NCBI RefSeq assembly: GCF_016808095.1
Contig: NC_068980.1
Location: forward strand, 7,784,501 to 7,848,500
DNA length: 64,000 nt
Reading direction: 5' to 3'
Source of the DNA: Vigna angularis
Lineage: Eukaryota > Streptophyta > Magnoliopsida > Fabales > Fabaceae
Shown here: positions 36,734 through 49,081 of the stretch, piece after piece
How the letters are laid out: every line of letters starts with the position of its first letter
Position numbering within the stretch: the stretch's first letter is position 1
Translations under genes and position numbers: made by a program
Notes under the pieces: generated by a model
Told to the model about the DNA's origin: nothing
Seen by the model: the letters and a program-made list of their open reading frames with translations, nothing else
Databases searched by the model: none

Positions 36734-37563
36734 TATCGATACATGTGATACTAAGAGTTTAATAATTAGTACGTCCTAAAAGCTTAAGTCATCAATCATA
36801 CATATGATATTTAAAAGTAAACCGTGGAAATAATAAATTCAATCAGAGTACGGGTGAAGAAGACAAATGATAGACAAGTTTTAACGTCCCAATTTTGTCG
36901 AGACGCCGAAATTTTATTATGCTAAAAAGTCTTAATTATAAATGTAATCTCTAATGTTGCTTAAATTGGCATAACATTCAATGGTTATTTTCATGCATAA
37001 GGTAATAACAGATTTCTCCTATTAGAAAATATATTTTATTTAAAAATAATTGATATTTAGCAAAAGTATACCTGGTTAAGTTTAAATATATATTATAACG
37101 CAATGTTTGAATATTATGTCACATGTATAATGAAATGTTTTCATTTTAATTATGTAGCATGTAAAAGTGAAAGCAATCTTTTCATACAAAGTATCAAAAG
37201 TGAATTTAAGAAAAACAAGCCAAATAATTTTGGAGAAGATTTGAAATGTCATTTGTCAAAGCACACAAAATGTCATTATTAGTGGCCAGTACGAAATTTA
37301 TGTATTTTTCATTATGTGATGTGAAGTTATTCACTTTATGAAAATTCTTATAATATCCTATATCTAAGAGATACTTTTGTTACCATATGTCATATGTTAT
37401 TGTAAGTCGTGAGTGAAAATTGAAAGAATATTTAAGTTTTCATATTGAGGTTGAGGATGGTATTTAATATAGTTGCAATAGTGTAAAAAATATTTGTTTG
37501 TTTAAATCCATTCGATATAAAAAGTAGTATAATGGCATAATTGTAATTACAAAAATATTTTTT
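36046..37563. other. Downstream intergenic DNA with TA microsatellites
   Basis: No gene seen. Simple (AT)n tracts lie at about 36366-36388 and 36676-36727, the second about 26 units long. Confidence 0.6.
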
Positions 37564-37663
37564 ATATTGATTGGTCACAAAATTGGTATGTAAAGTAGTA
37601 TAGATTATATTCGAAATTATAATATGTACTACTTTACATAGCGATTTTGTGACCAATCAATAT
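37564..37663. repeat. 100-bp imperfect palindrome
   Basis: Arms of about 47 bp, beginning ATATTGATTGGTCACAAAAT at each end, pair with only a few mismatches around a central TTCGAA. A related but shorter direct copy (GTCACTATAATTGGTATATAA) lies at about 37795-37815. It may be a miniature inverted-repeat element; no coding content. Confidence 0.85.
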
Positions 37664-39588
37664 TTGAAATTGATTATACTGATTATATATATTGATTATA
37701 TTCGAAATTGATATAGAAAGTCGTTTTCTATAATGGTTAAATCTAGAACCAATAACAAAAATGTAATATTGGACAGCACTTTATATATCAGTTAGTCACT
37801 ATAATTGGTATATAATGTTTGATGTTCTTCCCCACCTTCCTTTTGCGCTTCACTTTCTCTCTTCTCTATGCTTTTTCTCATTTGTTTCTTCTCATGCTGC
37901 CCCATTGTCTCTCCACTTTCTTTTATTTTTTGCTTTCCTTGTTCACTCTATATCGTTCGTCTTTGCTTCTAGATAGTCTTTGTCGTCACTAATTGTCGTC
38001 ACTATGGTGGATGAAGCTCTTGTCGTGGTGGGTCAAGTTGCTCCTCAAATGTGTCACTAGTGTGGTGTGTTTTTCGCTATTGTTGAAGCTGCAGCGCATG
38101 GTCAGTTGGTTGGTCAAATTTTTATTGGTTTGTTCAAGCTATGGTGGTGTGGTAGGTCGTTGATGCTGATCGTCATGCTCGTGGTGTTTTGTTGAGGATG
38201 TTGTGTTTTTTGGTATTTACTATTACATTTATTGTAAGAAAAATTCAATATTGTGAGGTTTTCATGTTTGTGCTATTGCATTCAATTGGTGTGATTACCC
38301 TTTTGTGTTAGAACTGATGATAAAATAGTGAGGTATAGATTCCAATAGGTGTCTCGCTATCTTGTTTTTTTTTTGTTGAATCCAACGTGAGAGGTGCTGA
38401 TTTTTTGAAAATCACCAAATAAATTGTAGGCAAAAGATAAATTGACATCGATACGAGTCCTAATTAGTAAGACTGTTTAGGAAAGAAATATTAGTCTCTT
38501 ACATACTTTGAAGGAAGGCGTATTGAACTAAATTCATTGATTAATTGTTTATGTTGTGGTTTGGTAGAGTTGAGTTCATAAATTAGAATGCATGTTTGAC
38601 TGTTTTTTAACTCCACTTAAAAGTAAAGGTGTTAGATTTTACCGATAACAATGAATCAAAGTTGGATAGATTTGCTATGCACAATAAATGAATATAATAA
38701 TAGATTTTTTGTGTATTTTTATGACAAGACAACGAAGAAAACTTATTTTAAAATGATAAATCTGGTCACTTTCTTTTTCTCAATTTTATGTTTATTTTTT
38801 CATCAACACTTAACATTTTTTTTTCACATCCATCTTCTTCGTTCAAACTTTTTTTTTTGAAAATGAAAATCTCGAATGAGAAATATCTTGTTTTTTTCAA
38901 ATTATTGTTGTAAGTGTGGTTTAAATTGATACAAATTAAACGAATATTATTAGTGTTGGACATTATTTTAAAATTTACTTAATTTAACCTTAATTGATAT
39001 TAAACTATTTTAATTAAAAATTAATTTAAAAATTAATGATAAATTAGTGTCCGATTTAAATTTTACTAATGTTGGAACAATATATTTAGATCTCACAGGC
39101 TACAAGCATGTCAATTTTGTTCTGTATGAATATGTGTAAATTCATATAGATCAGTTCGTGCCAAGTAGAGGAACTGATAGCCACACATGCATGATGTTAA
39201 AGTTTGATGGGAAATGGAAACATAAGAACCAAAAATAAAATAAAACCATTTAAGTTTCGGGTGGGTCCGAATAAAAGTTTCAGAAAGAAAATTCAAAACT
39301 AACTAAATGCTTCTGGTCTCCCAAAGTTGTGAATATTTAGTGCACCCGTTTTTAACATTTTAATTATAAATTATCAAATAATATGCTTAGTTTAAAAACT
39401 GATTACATTTACCAAAATAACTATATTAGTTACAGATCAGATGGCTTTAATAATAAAAACATGAAATTCATAAGTTGATTAATTTTGGTTATTGCGACTG
39501 TGGTTTACTTTAATAAATATATATTAATATTAAATTTGGTGATTATAATTGAATTTAGATGTTGGTAAAAGGAATTGTGGGATATAAG
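37664..39588. other. Intergenic sequence, no supported gene
   Basis: Pyrimidine-rich at 37830-37980, AT-rich elsewhere. Short frames have no recognisable domains. Confidence 0.5.
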
Positions 39589-40093
39589 TAGGGATGACAA
39601 AAAAAAATTTGCAGGTATAAGTATGTGGGAAAAAAAATCTGCGACGGGTAGTTGTTATCTACGGATATTTATTATCTGCGAATAACGGGTGACAGATATT
39701 TTAATATCCGCTTCTAAACGGGTCGGGTGTGGATATTAAACTATCCGGCGAGTACCAGCTATCCATGAAAAATAATAAAAAAATATTAATTTTTATTTTA
39801 AAAAATTAAATTTAATTAAAAGTAAAATTAATTTATATTATATTTGGTTAAATTTAATTAAAATTAAATTTTAATTTATATTTAATTTACTTTATATTGT
39901 ATATATATTATAATTTTTTTAAAAATTTAAAAAAAAATATGTATAATATATTCTTTTAATTTTTTATGGGTATCTATGGGTATCCAAAAGTTTTAAAATA
40001 TTCACGGATATTTTTTAAACGGGTAAGAAATGGATTGTGGATCGAATATTTTTTTTTTCAGATTGACTTGTGGTAGGCACTATCCGTCATCCA
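39589..40093. mobile_element. hAT-like non-autonomous element
   Basis: The left end TAGGGATGACAAAAA and the right end ...GTCATCCA are short inverted repeats typical of hAT elements. Flanks GATATAAG (39581-39588) and TATATAAG (40094-40101) are 8-bp duplicates with one mismatch. Subterminal repeats of the form ACGGGT(A/C)/GGGTATC (39650-39740 and 39965-40030) fit plant hAT ends. No transposase. Confidence 0.7.
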
Positions 40094-43000
40094 TATATAA
40101 GTGAATATATTTATAGATAAATTAGTATTAATGAAGAAGTCAACATGTTTTATCTTTTAAAATTTCCTTCTGCCTTTTGAATAAAAAATTATAAATTGTT
40201 TTTACAATGTCAGATACCAAACACGTGTTCAACATTTTCGTTGCTTGAAAAAAGAGACTCAAATAACATGTTTTTAATATTTAAAAAAATTGAAAATAAA
40301 AACTACAAAACAACCGTTGGTTCAACTCTTCAAAAACACTAAACTCCTTAATAACAAACAATACGATAAAAAGTTAGAATAAAAAAAATATCATAAAGCC
40401 AGAAAATTACTATTAGCATTTTCAAAGATAATAGATTATAAAATTGATTTATGTACTATGTTTAGGTTTTGGGTTTAGGTTTATGTCATGAATTGATTTT
40501 CCAACCAATGCGCAAATCCAAAACTAACCATACAATAGCAATTTAATCACTATAATTTTAATGATTAATACAATATATTTGGAAATTGATAAAACAATGA
40601 AATATCGCTAAAACCATAAATAATTAATAAATTTATTTCTCAAAATTTTAATCACTTATCAAATTGTTCCTTTCAATTAAAAATAAATAAATATTAAAAT
40701 TGGAATAAACAGTTTAATTCATCTGCTATAAATTTAATTGGTGTCATCTAACATCATTAAAAAGATTAAACATGTACAATTAAGATTACAGGTGATAGCT
40801 TTTTATTTAGTATGAATAATAGTTAACTCTCCATTCGTATGCCTTGTTTAAAAGATGAAGATGACAAAAACACTGCAGAAATAATAATTTATTCTCTTTT
40901 ATTTGTTTATTATTTAACTGTTAGTTAGTTAGGTATATGATAATGAAATAACTTAATTACCTTTTATTCGTCTATAAGTATAATCTTTTAATTTATTAAT
41001 TAAAAAAATGAATCAATTTCATTCAATTACTGTGAATCAACTTAATATAAAAATAAATAAAACTAGTTACTTTTAATCCACTATCTATTTTTTTATTATT
41101 AAAATTTAGATTAATTAAGTCATAAGTGTCCTTATATTTTTTTTATGTAGATAATGCTATATATAAGCTTTCATTAATTGAATAAAACTAATGAAATTAT
41201 TCAATGCAATTTCATTCTACAACTAGGATAACATCAATTAAGATAAATGATGAGTTTCATTATCTCATTCGTGTTCTCAAAAGTAAAATTTCATCATTAT
41301 ATCTAACGAGTGTAATTTTTTTTTTGTCTTATCTCATCTCACTAGTATGTAAGCACGTTACAACTGTTTTCTTACAATTTAATATGAATTAATTATTTTT
41401 CATAAAAAAAAATAAAAATCATGGTAAAAAACTGATAATGTTATCAAATATTTAATATCAAAATTATATGTTTTTATTTTTTTAATATCAAATATTATAA
41501 ATTAATTATAATTATTTAAATTTTAAATTAGAATATCAAATAGCAATTGAATAAAACGGAATAAATTATATAAAATATTACATAATTATAATTAAATAAC
41601 AAATCAACCAAAACATATATTAATTTTGTAAGAAAGAAAACAAATGTTCAAATTTAAAACATTTTAAATGTCTCTATACTTCCTTTATTTGAATTACAAT
41701 ACACCACTTGAACAAGATCATATCAAGAAAACTTATGTTGTGATCAACTTATTAGACATAGATGTTTCATCTTTTAAATTTTAATCTATGTTGAGATAAA
41801 CAAAATTCATGATAATGAAATAAACTTATGGCATAATTACGAGCTTCTCAATCATGTTGACACTCCAAAGTTCATCAATCATTTAATGACATGAAATTTT
41901 ATTAAAATAATAAAGAAAACAAAGTATGAGAAGACCATACCCATCCATGATAAAAGTCACACTTCATAAAACATAAACAAATTATAGTTATTACCAAAAA
42001 AATCTAAATAAATACATGGAAGTTCAACGTTATTTAAACAATTAATATTGTTATCTATGAATAAAAGTCAAATTAACTAACTTATCAATACAATGTTTTT
42101 TTTTTCACGAAAAACATAAAAAATTTTGAACTGTATATATGTACAAAAATGCAAACATCGACATCATCTTCCTTTATAACTCCAAAAACCACTTGTTGAT
42201 CTAAGAAATCATAACAAATTAAGAATCACTTTCTAACCAATGCCTTGAAAACTCTTCCTCCAAGCATGCTCCAAATCATAAATGACTCACATAAATTCGG
42301 CATAAATAGAGGTTTGCACTTCTAAAAATGTTGAAAAACTATACACATATTCACTCTGACTTACTCTAAATATACTAACAGAAGTAGCTAAACTATTACA
42401 ACTTTTAGTTACATAATGAATATTTACCTTAAGTCAATTAGTATATGAAATTTGTCATATATTTTCAAATAAAATTACTACATATCCTCTTTAGTTTGAA
42501 TATTGAAAACTTTTAACTCCAACAAATAAAACATACAAACAAGTATTAAATAGTATAAGAAATATTATCACTTTAAACTTTATAAAATAAGAACCTAAAA
42601 GAAAATATATTATCATATTCTCATGACACTAAAAATTCTTAAAAATGTATTTCATTCAGTTTCAAATATCAAAGGTATATGAGAGAAACCATTTATTTTT
42701 TTATGGAAAAAGAAGACTTGAATATAAAAGAAACCAAGAAAAAAAAATACATATATACGTGCATTGCAGTAAGTACCATGCATTTGTTTAACCCCTTGTT
42801 ATTGAAGTAATTTATTGAAGTAATTGAGTGTATGATCCTTTACGTGAATTCATATATCTCTTCACTTTTAAATATGATAGAAATAATAGAATAATATAGA
42901 AACTTCTAAAAGTTACAAATATATTTTATTTCCTAATTCCTTATTCAAACTCTTTTTTCCCTTTTTGTCTAATATCCTTCTCTTATTTTAGCTTTTACTT

Positions 43001-43602
43001 TAAATATTTTATTTTTTTATTTTCTCGGAATTCAATATCAAAACTAATATGAAAAGTGTAAAGAGTAGTGTATGGCGATCCTATAAAAAAAATCATATTT
43101 GTAAAATTTTACATCTCTAGAGACAAAATATTTAGGAGATTTCAAATCATATAAGTTTTCACTAACAAAATTTATCTTCATCAAAGCATTGATATGCGCA
43201 TAAATTATATTATCAAATGCATGTGGTTACCAAATAATTATTCATAAATTATCAAATAATTAACCACATCAAATAGTGTGCGATAAACTAATTAACATAT
43301 TACTAGCATACATTTATCCAAAAACTACATTATAACTGATTTTGAAATTTGAGTATCCAAACAAGATGTCTCAAGCATAATCTCATTCTTAAAAGAAAAA
43401 TCACATAGTGAGTTAAATTTGATGTCATTATCACTTTGTACTTTCTTTATATTTGTATGATATTGTTTATCGACATAGACAACAAAATTCATAAACATAG
43501 ACTTAACTTCAATTTTATTGGATAAGAGAGTAACTCAAACTAATAGTCATCTACAATTATTAAGTAATAATATGACTCATATAAAGGAGAAGTGTGATAA
43601 AT
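40094..43602. other. AT-rich sequence, no supported gene
   Basis: About 3.5 kb without supported genes, repeat arrays or transposon ends. Confidence 0.6.
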
Positions 43603-43977
43603 CACTAGTACAATAAGAGGAAATGGTACCGGTTACTTTTCCTTATAGGCCCCGGTTCTACAACCGAGGCGTATACGAACGAGATAAAAAAATAGTAGGC
43701 TTTATGCTTCGGTTGCTGGCCGAGTCAAAAAGAATAGGATTATGCCTCGGTTTTCAAGTAACCGAGGCAGTAACGTATTATTTTTTTTTTCAGCCATCCT
43801 CAACCGTACTCAGCCGTACTCAGCCGTCCTCAGCCGTCCAGCCATTTGGGGGTTCACAGCAAAAACAACAACATATCAGAAATGCACAACGCAGAAGCTT
43901 CATAGCACAGTATACAACATCAACAAAAGACATCATCAACAAATCATAAGTTTCGCGGTGGCCGTCGGGACTGAAGA

Positions 43978-44094
43978 TCGCGTGCCCCAGATCGTGACGG
44001 TACCGGAGGCGGAGGCGACCCAGTCGCCGTTGAGGGAGAAACGCGCGATGGTGCCGGGCCGGAGGCGACCCACTCGCCGTTGGGGGAGAAACGC
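43978..44094 (-). pseudogene. AIP1-like WD40 fragment captured by a CACTA element
   Basis: On the minus strand, 44052-43978 encodes TIARFSLNGDWVAS followed by a SGTVTIWGT stretch. This closely resembles the first WD40 repeat region of plant actin-interacting protein 1 (AIP1, a WD40 protein that helps cofilin disassemble actin). A second partial copy (RFSPNGEWVAS) lies at 44062-44094 in another frame, and an IFSPDG piece follows near 43960. The fragment is tiny, duplicated and frame-shuffled, so it encodes nothing functional. The family assignment rests on short motifs and could also fit another WD40 protein. Confidence 0.6.
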
Positions 44095-44149
44095 CGATGG
44101 TGGCCGAGGCAGAGGAGACGAACTTGCGCGAGGTTGAACGCTTATTTAG

Positions 44150-44500
44150 GGCTTCGCGATTTGGGCTTCGCGATCTGGAGCACTGTCGGAGGCAGAGGCA
44201 GAGGCAGCAATGACGGTGGCGCGGTGGAGGAACCCTATTTCCGGTAGAGGCAGAGGCAGAGGTCGCGATCTGGAGGAACCCGCGACGCAAAGGTCGCGAT
44301 CTGGAGCACTGTCGGAGGCAGACGCAGCAGTGACGGTGGCGCGGTGGAGGAACCCTATTTCCGGCAGAGGCAGAGGCAGAGGTTGCGATCTGGAGGAACC
44401 CGCGACGCAGAGGTTGCGATCTGGAGCGGTGGATGAAACCCGCGACGCAGAGGTAGCCGTGGAAGAGGTGGAGGAACCCGCGACGCAGAGGAAGAATGGA
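44150..44500. repeat. GC-rich tandem repeat, unit about 120-126 bp
   Basis: The block CGATCTGGAGC...GGCAGAGGCAGAGG...GGTGGAGGAACCC is repeated about 2.7 times, with copies beginning near 44171, 44297 and 44417. The long open frames here on both strands are products of the repeat. Confidence 0.85.
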
Positions 44501-44685
44501 GAGTAGGAGGAAGGAGAAGCTGAGGAAGGAGAAGCCGTGGAAGTGTTGATTTGACGCAAAGACGCTAAGTGCAGAGTGGCAGGAAAAATAAGCTATTGCT
44601 TTGGTACCGGTTAAATGGTCAACCCGAGGTATAAAGCGCTGGAAACCATTTACGATTTCAGTTCCTAATGAACCGATGCCTTTAA

Positions 44686-45751
44686 TGTCAGAAACGGCTG
44701 CAGCGGAATGGTTAGCGTGGAATAACAAACCAAGAGGGTTTTTAATACAAACGTGTGCCTTTTAATTTCTACTCAAATAAACTTACTTAGCAATTAATAA
44801 AGACAAATAAAGCAAGAGTAAGGTTGAGAGAAAATTGCACAGATGATTTTATCCTGGTTCGGATCTTACCAATCCTACGTCCAGTCGCTTATCTCAAAAC
44901 AAGATAAACAATTCACTAATCACAAAACAATTACAAACTACAATCACAAAGATACAATTTGTAAGAGTTTAGAAAACACCTCTCTTGATACCACAAGAGA
45001 TGAAACTACACCTCCTTTGAGTCTTCACAAAGGATGAACACCTCCTCCGAATACTTCACGAAGGATGAACACCTCCTCCGAATACTTCACGAAGGATGAA
45101 CACCTCCTCCGAATACTTCACGAAGGATGATTCTCTTCCGAACACCTCCTTAGACACACCAAGGATGAACCGGCTATTTCCTCTGTCACCGTAGCAGCAC
45201 TTCACCAGCTCCACAGACAAGAGTTTCACAAGCCGAACAAGAACACACAAGTCTCAAGAATTTCTGAGTATTTTGAGCACAAGGGAAGAGTTTCTGTGTC
45301 TCTGGATTCTTCTTGAGAGGAAATGAGAGTCTATTTATAGACTCATCCAAAGACTCTTCCATTTTTCGTTTTCAGCCTTTCTTACTGTGTTAATCGATTA
45401 GCTACAGTGGTTAATCGATTAACACTCCAACGGATAGTCCAACGGCTCTAAAAACGGCTAGTTTTTCAAACGGTCACTGTGTTAATCGATTAACACCCTC
45501 TGTTAATCGATTAGCGTTAATCGATTAACACCCTCTGTTAATCGATTAGCTACAGTGTTTTGCTACAGTACATTGCTACAGTATTTTGCTACAGTAATTT
45601 TACAAAACACTTTCTCTTTCCTATACATATTTCTAAGAGTATTACAAAAGCTTTCCATAGCAATACAAGTCTTCATAACATCTTGAATCTTGATTTCTTC
45701 TTGACTTGATTTGGACATCATCAAAACTTCATTTTCATCATTTTGCTAACA
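44686..45751 (-). mobile_element. Copia-type solo LTR (1,066 bp)
   Basis: Bounded by TGTCAGAAACGG and ...TTGCTAACA with a perfect 5-bp duplication TTTAA (44681-44685 and 45752-45756). On the minus strand it starts TGTTAGCAAAATGATG, like LTRs of legume copia elements. Inside are a 31-bp unit (CACCTCCTCCGAATACTTCA...) repeated about three times at 45027-45130 and repeated TTAATCGATTAACA palindromes at about 45390-45550. No internal coding region remains, so it is a recombination-derived solo LTR. Confidence 0.9.
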
Positions 45752-45951
45752 TTTAAGTCTGACGTAGCAGTGATATAGGCCTCGGGTCTCAGATTAACCG
45801 GTGCAATATCGTTATTCTATCGCGGGTCTTAGCTTAACCGAGGCATATATGTTAGCTTTATTTACGATTCTGCCACCGCGCTTTTATATGCTTCGGGTTT
45901 ACTTAAACCGAAGCGTATATAGCGATTTTAAATCCTCTTTTTTTAGTAGTG

Positions 45952-46516
45952 AATGCTCATAAATCACAATGAACTAATTAAAATAAACTACTTGCGTTAT
46001 GCTAATTTAGTGAAAAACAATTTTTATGTTGTTTAGTACGATGACAAAAATCACAATTTTTATTCTTATATTGGATTTATTAAACTAACTCAGATAAGGG
46101 TGAATTTTAACACTTTTTCTAATAGGTGACCAAAATGTTTATGTCATAGAAAAATTGACAAACCCGTATTAAACCTTAATGCATCCACCTTTAAAATATC
46201 CAGAAAAAATAAAGTTCATGTCTGTTCACCCCCTTTAATCAATGTCCTCCTTTTTCGGTCCCATATTACACACAATGCATCATTAAATATAAGTATAACA
46301 TTTGAGACATCAATTAATTATGATAAAAATACTAAGTTGCTAGTTAATTGAAGCACATAAACGATTTTATCTAGATGCAAACCACCATCCAAAATCACGT
46401 TGTCTTCCTTCGTAGTAATGACATTTCTTCTATTTGACAATCTCACTAGTATATTTGTAATTTTTTTTCACATGTATGAGAAAAAATAAGTTTTATGTAA
46501 CATGTGAGACTCCATT
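45952..46516. other. AT-rich spacer between two CACTA elements
   Basis: No features supported. Confidence 0.5.
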
Positions 46517-47060
46517 CACTAGTAAAAAAATAGCATTTAACCTCGCAGAATAGGCTTCGGTTTAAGAGAAATCGAAGCCTATCAGAACGCGGTGACATTT
46601 TTGTAGTTTTGACGAAGTTATATGTCTTGATTAAAAAAAAACTGAAGCATATAACTCATATTACCTCAGTTAAACAAAAAACCGATGCCTAATGCTCTGC
46701 GAAAATCTCACCTGTCCCTCTGCAAAATTGACTATTTGCTTGTCACCTGACCTACTGCCTCGGTTCTGCGCAGAACCGAAGCAGTATGTCCTGCCCATAA
46801 CTGACAGGTCTGACTATGGAAGGTCACTATTCTCTTTGTTCAAACCCTACAGTACCGGTTTCTTCAGAACCGGTGTGGAAAGTTGTTTATGGTTCGGTTG
46901 GAAGAGAACCGAGGCGTATAAGTTGAAGAAAAATTTAAAAATGTCATTTCGGAATTTATTTTTATTTTTTCTGATACGCATAGGCATTAGTTGTTTCGTT
47001 AACCAAGGCGTATATGGGTGTATTGCCTCGATTAATGGTAGAACCGAGGTAGTAGCTCTC
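46517..47060 (+). mobile_element. CACTA element, left end only
   Basis: CACTAGTAAAAAAATAGC at 46517 is preceded by ATT and followed by at least eight TTCGGTT/AACCGA-type subterminal repeats up to about 47060. Its first bases are closest to the outer element at 13430. No matching right end with an ATT duplication was found before 49000, so it is probably truncated. Confidence 0.7.
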
Positions 47061-47434
47061 CCCGTAACTTCCTAGAGTCAAAAAAATTTACCCTATTGTT
47101 CATTCTCCTCTTCATCGCGCGCGCTCCTTTCTTCTTCTCTGTCTCGCCCACCATTTTCTTCTGCTTCATTTTATTCGTTGCTCCCTTTCTTCTTCGTCTC
47201 GCCCTCCATTGCCTCTACCTCCGCTTGTCAAGGAATGTTATTTTTATCACGAAGGTATCATTGATTTTGGAAACATTCAAAATATTAAGAAAGTGTTGTC
47301 ATTGTGCTAAAATGATGTAGAATATTTTTGTTGACTCACATTGATAAAGATTAAGATAGACCACCATTGTTTTTGGCCGTAAGTGAAAAAAAAAATGTTT
47401 TAATTTTTCATAGAATTTTCCTAGTTTTTTTATA

Positions 47435-47600
47435 GGTTTAAACCCTCGGATGGTCCTCATATTTGTATGGGAATCTCAGTTGGGTCCTCATATTTGAAAC
47501 TGTCTCAATTGGGTCATAATATTTGTAAAAATGAGTCAATTTTATCCTATCCGTTAAGTTGGACCCGACGGCGTTAATTGGTGCTGATGTGGTACACGCT
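47435..47600 (+). repeat. Mutator-like terminal sequence, single end
   Basis: Starts GGTTTAAACCCTCGG and continues with TCCTCAATTGGGTC-type repeats, resembling in layout the inverted repeats of the MULE at 23310. No inverted partner was found in the next 2 kb, so either the other end is lost or the match is only to a related family. Confidence 0.45.
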
Positions 47601-47833
47601 GATGTAAAAGTGTTTTAATAGGTGGAATTTTTTTTAGAATTAAAAGTTTTTGACATGGCAAAATTTATTAAGGAATTTGTCCCTAATCCAATCTTACAAA
47701 ACTCATCTAGATCTGGTCAATCCGTCATGGACCTCGTCGCCGGTCGCCGACTACCGGTCTCTGTGACGCGCTGCGTCTTTCTCACATGTTATTCTAATTC
47801 AGCCTTTTGTGTTTTATCTTTTGTTTGTATTAG

Positions 47834-48073
47834 GCTTCGGAGAAGAAACTATCCAACCCCATGCGGGAAATCAAGGTGCAGAAGCTGGTCCTCAACATCT
47901 CCATCGGCGAGAGTGGCGATCATCTCACCAGAGCCGCAAAGGTCTTATTTTTTTTTTTATTCTTTTTACATTTCAATCCTTATTTTTGCTTTATTTTAGT
48001 TTTAATTTGAACCCTTTTTTTATTGTTGTTGTTACAGGTGTTAGAGCATCTTAGTGGCCAAACCCCAGTGTAG
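47834..48073 (+). pseudogene. RPL11: Ribosomal protein L11 (uL5) 5' gene fragment
   Basis: Two exon pieces with intact GT-AG borders: 47834-47941 encodes 36 residues starting [16 protein letters not shown], and 48038-48073 continues VLEHLSGQTPV then TAG. Together they match residues 2-48 of the 60S protein L11 (uL5), which binds 5S rRNA. An acceptor (TATTAG) precedes the first piece, as expected if the ATG lies on a tiny first exon, which I do not see. The frame stops right after GQTPV because homology ends there, so about three quarters of the protein is missing. It lies about 400 bp inside a Mutator-like end (47435), suggesting transposon capture with introns retained. Confidence 0.88.
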
Positions 48074-49081
48074 AATGTTAATAAATCAGTTCCCTTAATT
48101 TAATTAACATGTAATTGAGGATAGGGTCAAAAAATGTGATTTGAGTCAGCTCACCTTTTAGAAAGTTGTTTGCTACTGCACTTATGTGGCTGCAGTATTC
48201 ATATGATAGGCGTTTTGATCTGTGTCTATGTCCTGGATGCAAGCTGCATTTGCCTGTGATTTCAGTATTAAGGATTATGATCAAACTGTGGCCTTGGTTT
48301 GTTGTGTGTTACAACTTAAAACCTTGTTTGGAAAGTCACGCAACAACCTTGCTACAATATTTCCTAACAGGTATTGAAGCTGGTTGCAGGTATTGAAGCT
48401 GAAACAAATGAGATGGGATGTTCATACAACATCAAAAGTTCAGATATAAAATAAAACAATCTCCTGCACTCAAAAGGAATGTAGATTCCAAATAAGACTT
48501 TAAGATAAATAAATCAAAAGGAAAGGAGTCACTCTACGTCAAACTTGTACAACTTACCAGTTAAAATTTTTACTCATATTTTATACAAGATCAAACATTA
48601 CTCATTTACAAATTAGATAATTAATTAAATGTTGAGATGTGCATGCAATTAACAACGTTTTATGTAAGGGGGAAAACGAAAGAAGAAGAAAAATAAAACC
48701 AATATTGGGAGATGGGAAGGGTTAATAGTTAATATATTACTCCAATGGATAGTTTGTCTTTATTCTTTGATTTTATAAGTTTGTGTATGAACTTCTTTCC
48801 CCTAAAAAAACAACGAAAGGCAACTTTGGTGAGCTCAATTATTATTCTGTTGCAAAATTAAGAAACAGACGGAACCACTATGTCTTGATAGCTTACACGA
48901 ACTAAGGTTGCAGAGAAAGGAAGATAGCAGTAGAAATTTGGGTCAAAATGCAAATTATTATGTTAATGGATACTTTCCAATTCCAAACCATAGTCAAACA
49001 AACACACTTAGCTACCTAGCTAGGAACAATATACATTGGATCATTCACAAATTCTCTACAAAATTCTAAACTCCTATTTGT
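48074..49081. other. Spacer between two gene fragments
   Basis: No gene supported. At 48371-48401 the 12-mer GTATTGAAGCTG occurs twice 19 bp apart; the same sequence begins the HD-Zip exon at 49327 on the other strand. Confidence 0.5.

Larger units (their letters stand above)
43603..45951. mobile_element. CACTA transposon with captured host fragment and nested solo LTR
   Basis: Ends CACTAGTACAATAAGAGG and the inverse of CACTACTAAAAAAAGAGG are flanked by AAT at 43600-43602 and 45952-45954. Subterminal GCCTCGGTT/AACCGAGGC repeats lie at 43640-43780 and 45778-45920. Without the solo LTR (44686-45751) it is about 1.28 kb and closely related to the CACTA element at 14882-16285. Its interior contains an AIP1-like WD40 fragment (43978-44094) and a GC-rich tandem repeat (44150-44500). 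No transposase. Confidence 0.88.

Noticed and set aside
43820..44728. 302-codon minus-strand open frame
   Set aside because: It spans subterminal repeats, captured WD40 pieces in a different frame, and a tandem repeat; the length comes from repeated GC-rich units, and it crosses the solo LTR border.
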